Shown here: positions 15,979 through 19,886 of the stretch, piece by piece
How positions within the stretch are numbered: position 1 is the stretch's first letter
How the letters are laid out: each line of letters begins with the position of its first letter
Notes under the pieces: model-generated
What the model saw: only the letters and a program-made list of their open reading frames with translations
The model's database searches: none
Told to the model about the DNA's origin: nothing
Assembly (NCBI GenBank): GCA_030849805.1
Contig: JASANZ010001858.1
Span: 1-19,886, forward strand
Source: Sergeia podlipaevii
Lineage: Eukaryota > Euglenozoa > Kinetoplastea > Trypanosomatida > Trypanosomatidae
Reading direction: 5' to 3'
Length of the DNA stretch: 19,886 nucleotides
Program-made: the position numbers and the translations under genes

Positions 15979-17355
15979 ATGAAGTCAGCGTCATCAGCCA
16001 TAAAGAGGGGGTCCACCACGGGGAAAGGGAAGGGCAAGAAGGCGCCTCCTTACAACCCTGTGGAGGGCATCAAGGAAATGGAGGATATTCACCAGGTGCT
16101 GGCTAAAGCACAGCAGCTGCGTAACTACTTCCAGGTAGAGCGCGACAAGGTGAATGAGATGTGGGAGATCACCAAGAAGGAGCTCGACAATTCCCGCCAT
16201 AGACTTCTCAATGAGGAGAGCGAACTGGAGGAGATGGAGCGACAGCATCAGGTAGAAATGAAGGTGTACAAGCAGAAGGTACGCCACTTGCTTTATGATC
16301 AGAAGATAGCAGTCAAGCAGCTTCGAGACGAAAGCGACGCAAAACTACAAGAAGCGGAGACTGCGCACGAGCGGCGTCTGGCGGAAACACAGGCTGAGAA
16401 GCAGCGACACCTAAAGAGTATTCAAAATGCAAAGCAAAACTTTGAGAGTCACGTTGTCGACGAGCGCGACTCTCATCAATACATGATCACAACTACCAAG
16501 AAAGCAAATCATGGTAGAGAGCTGGCCAGACTGAAGGCTTCCTACGAGGCGAAACTGGCGCATCTGCGCGAAGATTTAGAGCTGCGAAGGCGTGCCGAAA
16601 TCAACGATGCCGAAGAGCAGCGCAATGGGCACATTAACAGCCTCATCCGACAGCACGAGGTCAAATTTGCTGAGATGAAGACGTACTACAACAGCATCAC
16701 CAAGAACAATCTTGAGATTATTCAATCCCTTAAGGATGAAATAGCTACCATGAAGAAGAACGACGAGCACAATGAAAGCCTCATGTACGATATTGAGAAG
16801 GAGAACCACAATCTCGTCGCCCCTCTTGAGCAGGCCGAGAAGGACGTGGCGGAGCTTCAGCAGAAGAAGAAGCAGTATCTCCAGGACAAGCAGAGCCTTA
16901 GCATGACACGCGCTCGGCTGCGTGCGCTACGCGAGGACATGAAGAAGCTGCACGAAGATCATGAGGCTCTACAGGAAAGCTATCGTACCGTGTACGATGA
17001 GCGCGAGGAACTCAAGGGCAAGTTTGAACTTGCCTTGCGTGACGCCATGGATATCGTGAATGAGCGCAATGCGTCCTTGCAGCAGAACTTGCTCGAGGCG
17101 AACGCGAAGGTGGAGGAGCGCGATGCCCAATTTGAGGCAGTTATGGTAGCCATGCATCTAGAACCCGCAACAATGGCGATGGTGTCGGGCCAAATTGAGC
17201 GTGAGTTGTCTGTGAAGAACCAGATCGTTAAAGACATGCACTTTGAACTGCGCAGGATGGAGGCCAAGGTGAACGCGGTCATCACGGAATACGAGCGTCG
17301 CTGCCGTACAGTGGGCATTCCACCATTACCGCGTGAGAGTCTTGCTCAGCCTTGA
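15979..17355 (+). CDS. DRC4: dynein regulatory complex subunit 4 (trypanin, GAS8 orthologue)
   Basis: A 458-residue coiled-coil protein, near the 453 residues of T. brucei trypanin. DRC4 is a core subunit of the nexin-dynein regulatory complex, which links outer doublet microtubules and regulates dynein in the flagellar axoneme. In T. brucei its loss disturbs directional motility. A short basic Gly/Lys-rich head (about 9-22) is followed by heptad-rich helix to the end. Signature stretches shared with human GAS8 are RNYFQVERDK (48-57), the following WEIT, and HQVEMKVYKQKVRHLLY; the GAS domain includes ELRRRAEINDAEEQRNGHI and YYNSITKNNLEIIQSLKDE. Start chosen from the acceptor just upstream. 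The C-terminus ends with a proline-containing GIPPLPRES segment similar in position to GAS8. No frameshift or missing region is seen. Confidence 0.96.
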   Translation: MKSASSAIKRGSTTGKGKGKKAPPYNPVEGIKEMEDIHQVLAKAQQLRNYFQVERDKVNEMWEITKKELDNSRHRLLNEESELEEMERQHQVEMKVYKQKVRHLLYDQKIAVKQLRDESDAKLQEAETAHERRLAETQAEKQRHLKSIQNAKQNFESHVVDERDSHQYMITTTKKANHGRELARLKASYEAKLAHLREDLELRRRAEINDAEEQRNGHINSLIRQHEVKFAEMKTYYNSITKNNLEIIQSLKDEIATMKKNDEHNESLMYDIEKENHNLVAPLEQAEKDVAELQQKKKQYLQDKQSLSMTRARLRALREDMKKLHEDHEALQESYRTVYDEREELKGKFELALRDAMDIVNERNASLQQNLLEANAKVEERDAQFEAVMVAMHLEPATMAMVSGQIERELSVKNQIVKDMHFELRRMEAKVNAVITEYERRCRTVGIPPLPRESLAQP

Positions 17356-18043
17356 GGTGAAAAAAGAAACGAAGGGAGAGAAAATTTATCTTCTTCTCTA
17401 TTTTTTTTTCTCATTGCTGTCAAAGCGCTATCGTAGGCTGTTGCTGTATTTATCATTGAATCGAGTAACAGTAGTTGTTTATCAGGTGCACTTTTTTTTT
17501 TCTCTGCTCCCTTGTTGTTGTTGTTGTTGTTGTTCTTTCTGTTGATGCTGCTGTGCATCTTGATTTATTGATGTTGATTTATGTATACTTAGACGCACAC
17601 AAAGCACGCACCCCATATGTGTGTGGTGTGTCATGTGCCTATATGATGCCAAGCAAACAAACAATCAAACAAAAAAAAAAGTGCTGTATCATATTTCTAT
17701 CATGTTGTTGCCACTACTCTATCACAGGCACTTGAGCGCGCGCGTGTATTTGTGTGTGTCTGTGTGCGAATGAGTGTCGTTCAATACTGAACTAAATAGC
17801 TTGTATTTACTTATGAAACGTCATGAGAAAATAGTATTGAGGTATATTTTGATGCTTTTTTTAAATTTTGCCTCTACAACGTTTTTTTTTTGTACTTAGA
17901 AGATTGTGTACAGGACGGAGTAACTGGGTAACGTTGAGACTTAGTAGAGCAAAGCACGATTTGAAGTGGAGTGTAGATAAACTTAGGGAGAGAGGGGGAT
18001 ACCAACACACGCACATACATATATACGTAGCCTTAGGTTCTAC
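17356..18043. other. spacer, no supported gene
   Basis: The 3' region of DRC4. It contains T runs, a TTG microsatellite, a GC/GT alternating stretch near 17738-17768 and a purine-rich segment near 17985-18000. Reading frames here are short shadows of repeats. Confidence 0.5.
17512..17532. repeat. (TTG)7 microsatellite
   Basis: Seven TTG units within a pyrimidine-rich part of the DRC4 3' region. Confidence 0.8.
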
Positions 18044-18110
18044 GTTTTCTTCCTTTTTACTATCTTTTCTTCCCTTGTCTGTTTCTCTCTTCTGACTTCT
18101 GACATGCCAG
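18044..18110 (+). promoter_or_regulatory. predicted spliced-leader acceptor of the last gene, with AG inside the upstream frame
   Basis: A long CT-rich tract at 18044-18100 runs up to an ATG at 18104 with no AG in between. The first AG is at 18109-18110, inside that frame. If it is used, the ATG at 18104 is removed from the mRNA and translation would begin at 18146, giving a 35-nt 5' UTR. Confidence 0.5.
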
Positions 18111-18145
18111 TTGCACGACACCCAGTAAACACTGGCGTCAGCGTC

Positions 18146-19886
18146 ATGTGTGTAGAGGTTAGCGAGCTCGTGCGTCGCGCTCGTCAGAAGATGGAGGCTG
18201 AGGCTACCGCCACCGCCGCAGCGCACTCTGAGACAGTCAAGAGACAACAACGATGGCAGCAGAAGGGTTTCTTAAGCAACGTGGTCGACACATCAACCAG
18301 TCTCAATTCTAATCCTGAAGTAGTCTTTGCGACTACTACGAACACCCCAAGTAGCACTACAGCCGCCGCCGCCACAGCCACCACTACCACTGCTAACAGC
18401 AATATATTCTTTGTGAAGGGCAATCCCAGAAATAACCCAGGACTCCCTCCCATCTCTCCAGCAGATCCCACCATTCTCGAGGAGGTTCTACGCAATCCAG
18501 GGCCTACACTGAGTGCTGCGCTCGCTTCCCCACCATCGCGTCCTACCTCTGCTTTATCGTGCTCTACAGAATTCCGTGTTGTGCCCCCGCCTGTGAAACC
18601 GCATCTGGCCTCGTGCAGGGCATCACGTCTGGCTCAAGTGTACAACGCTAAGGCTAGGGCCGCCGCCAAGAGTCCCGCATCGACAACGACGACACCGTGC
18701 TCCCAACGCTCCAGGAAGTCTACCAGGATGAATGACGATGGGCATGATAGCTGCGCAGGAAGCCCTGGGAGCCCTGCTAGGGCCGGTGTAAGCCGCAGGT
18801 ACAAGCATAGTCTTGCCAGTCACAGTATGGCGGCGAGTTCTGCGTTCACGGTGACGCCTAGCATTTCGGTTGACCGGCGGAAAGGACGCGGCGGCAAAGG
18901 GGAGGGGCAGGTTGTCAATCACTATAGCAGTCCACCTTCCAATTTGAGCCCTGCTGGCTGCAGTGGTCGTCATAACGCTGAGAACCAGCGCGAGGATGCT
19001 AGCGTCAGTCGTAGCGGCGGTGGGAAAAATAGCAAGAAAGTGGGTGGGTTTGAGGAGTCATTCTTGATCAACGCAAGTGATGAAGGCAAGGACATGAAGA
19101 GCGAAGAGTCGGCACCGTCGCTTTCCCCACTAGCTGTGGATGTAGTCGACGGAGTGCTGTCGCGTTTGAAGGAGTATAACGGCGCATCTATGAGAAAATG
19201 GTATCTTCGGTCTTCACCCGCCGCTGCTGGCGCTGACGCTTGTCCCGTTTTGCAGATAACTGGACCAGCTGATGCCGCTGACGAAGGAGGAGCAGCCGTC
19301 ACCGGCGTGCACGTTGGCGCTGTCACAAACTGGATGCGTCAACCCGTCGCCGCCGTTATAGCTCCGGTACAGAAACTACCTTCTTCCTCTAAATCCTCAA
19401 CGGTAGGCAATGTAGTGTCACAACAACGCCAGAGTAACCCGCACAAGATTCCACTCATGGGTGGCACTTATGAGGAAGTCGAGACGACCATGGATACCAC
19501 CAGCACCCCTGCCGCGCAGCAACAGCAGCAGCATCGTTGGACGTCTGGACCTCCGCCAGTATCTACATCTAAATCTCGACGTCCGTTTCGCGATAGACTG
19601 GCGGAGGAGATGGGCGTAGGGGCACGGTGCGATGAGTGGGTGACGCTGAGGCGGCGCGAGGCGCAACTGAACCGAACACTCAGTGCGAAGCCGATGCTGC
19701 CGCCCCGCACTGCGGTGGCAACGCTAGGCATTGTTTCGTCGGACGCGGGAGCTCTGCCTGCTTTCAAGCGAGCGCATGGTGCGGCGAAGGTGCAGCTGCA
19801 GGACACGATGCCACGATGTGTGCCCGCGGCTTTTAGACAAATTGACGCCAACGCGTCGTTGCCTCCACAAACACGCAGACCAAAGC
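18146..19886 (+). CDS. hypothetical low-complexity protein, 3' end outside the window
   Basis: This frame stays open to the last base, at least 580 codons from the ATG at 18146 (594 from the ATG at 18104). I prefer 18146, which begins MCVEVSELVRRARQKMEAEA, because the only AG after the polypyrimidine tract lies between the two ATGs. The protein is hydrophilic and mostly disordered in appearance: Ala/Thr-rich near 65-90, then Ser, Pro, Arg and Gly-rich, with a short Gln/His run near 455. Two islands look more ordered: around 305-360 (GGFEESFLINASDEG and VVDGVLSRLKEYNGASMRKW) and around 478-515 (RPFRDRLAEEMGVGARCDEW followed by an Arg/Glu-rich helix). There is no recognised domain, signal peptide or membrane segment. 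GC content and codon choice are like the other genes. Function unknown; a cytoskeletal or kinetoplastid-specific protein is possible. Confidence 0.78.
   Translation, partial: MCVEVSELVRRARQKMEAEATATAAAHSETVKRQQRWQQKGFLSNVVDTSTSLNSNPEVVFATTTNTPSSTTAAAATATTTTANSNIFFVKGNPRNNPGLPPISPADPTILEEVLRNPGPTLSAALASPPSRPTSALSCSTEFRVVPPPVKPHLASCRASRLAQVYNAKARAAAKSPASTTTTPCSQRSRKSTRMNDDGHDSCAGSPGSPARAGVSRRYKHSLASHSMAASSAFTVTPSISVDRRKGRGGKGEGQVVNHYSSPPSNLSPAGCSGRHNAENQREDASVSRSGGGKNSKKVGGFEESFLINASDEGKDMKSEESAPSLSPLAVDVVDGVLSRLKEYNGASMRKWYLRSSPAAAGADACPVLQITGPADAADEGGAAVTGVHVGAVTNWMRQPVAAVIAPVQKLPSSSKSSTVGNVVSQQRQSNPHKIPLMGGTYEEVETTMDTTSTPAAQQQQQHRWTSGPPPVSTSKSRRPFRDRLAEEMGVGARCDEWVTLRRREAQLNRTLSAKPMLPPRTAVATLGIVSSDAGALPAFKRAHGAAKVQLQDTMPRCVPAAFRQIDANASLPPQTRRPK

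Overview
The window looks like nuclear DNA of a trypanosomatid (kinetoplastid) protist. All supported genes lie on the + strand, have no introns and use the standard stop codons. They are separated by long T-rich and A-rich spacers. Nearly every start codon is preceded by a polypyrimidine tract followed by an AG, the layout of spliced-leader trans-splicing acceptors in a polycistronic array. The gene content agrees: kinetoplastid-type purine transporters of the ENT family and a DRC4/trypanin flagellar protein. Coding regions are moderately GC-rich and spacers are AT-rich, so I do not assign a genus.

Layout: 1-40 may be the last codons of an upstream gene. 976-2595 and 5194-6780 are two tandem, diverged ENT-family purine nucleoside/nucleobase transporters. 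Each is followed by about 2.5-2.6 kb without a convincing gene. These spacers hold simple repeats, several hairpins that could act as 3' UTR elements, and one strong splice-acceptor-like site with no obvious gene behind it. 9310-10374 encodes an unrecognised four-transmembrane protein with an acidic, histidine-rich tail. 11345-12181 encodes a membrane-anchored RING E3 ligase resembling RNF5/RNF185. 12949-13227 is ribosomal protein eL43 (L37a). 13881-15293 is an unrecognised alpha-helical protein. 15979-17355 is DRC4/trypanin of the nexin-dynein regulatory complex. From 18146 (alternatively 18104) an open frame of about 580 codons runs off the right end; it encodes a low-complexity protein I do not recognise.

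The genes do not form one pathway, as is normal for kinetoplastid arrays, where co-transcription does not imply co-function. The only functional group is the transporter pair, which would serve purine salvage. The observations most worth testing are an EF-hand-like loop just before TM7 in both transporters, stem-loops in their 3' regions, and the four-TM protein with the His-rich tail. I found no mobile element, CRISPR array, tRNA, rRNA or virus-derived sequence.
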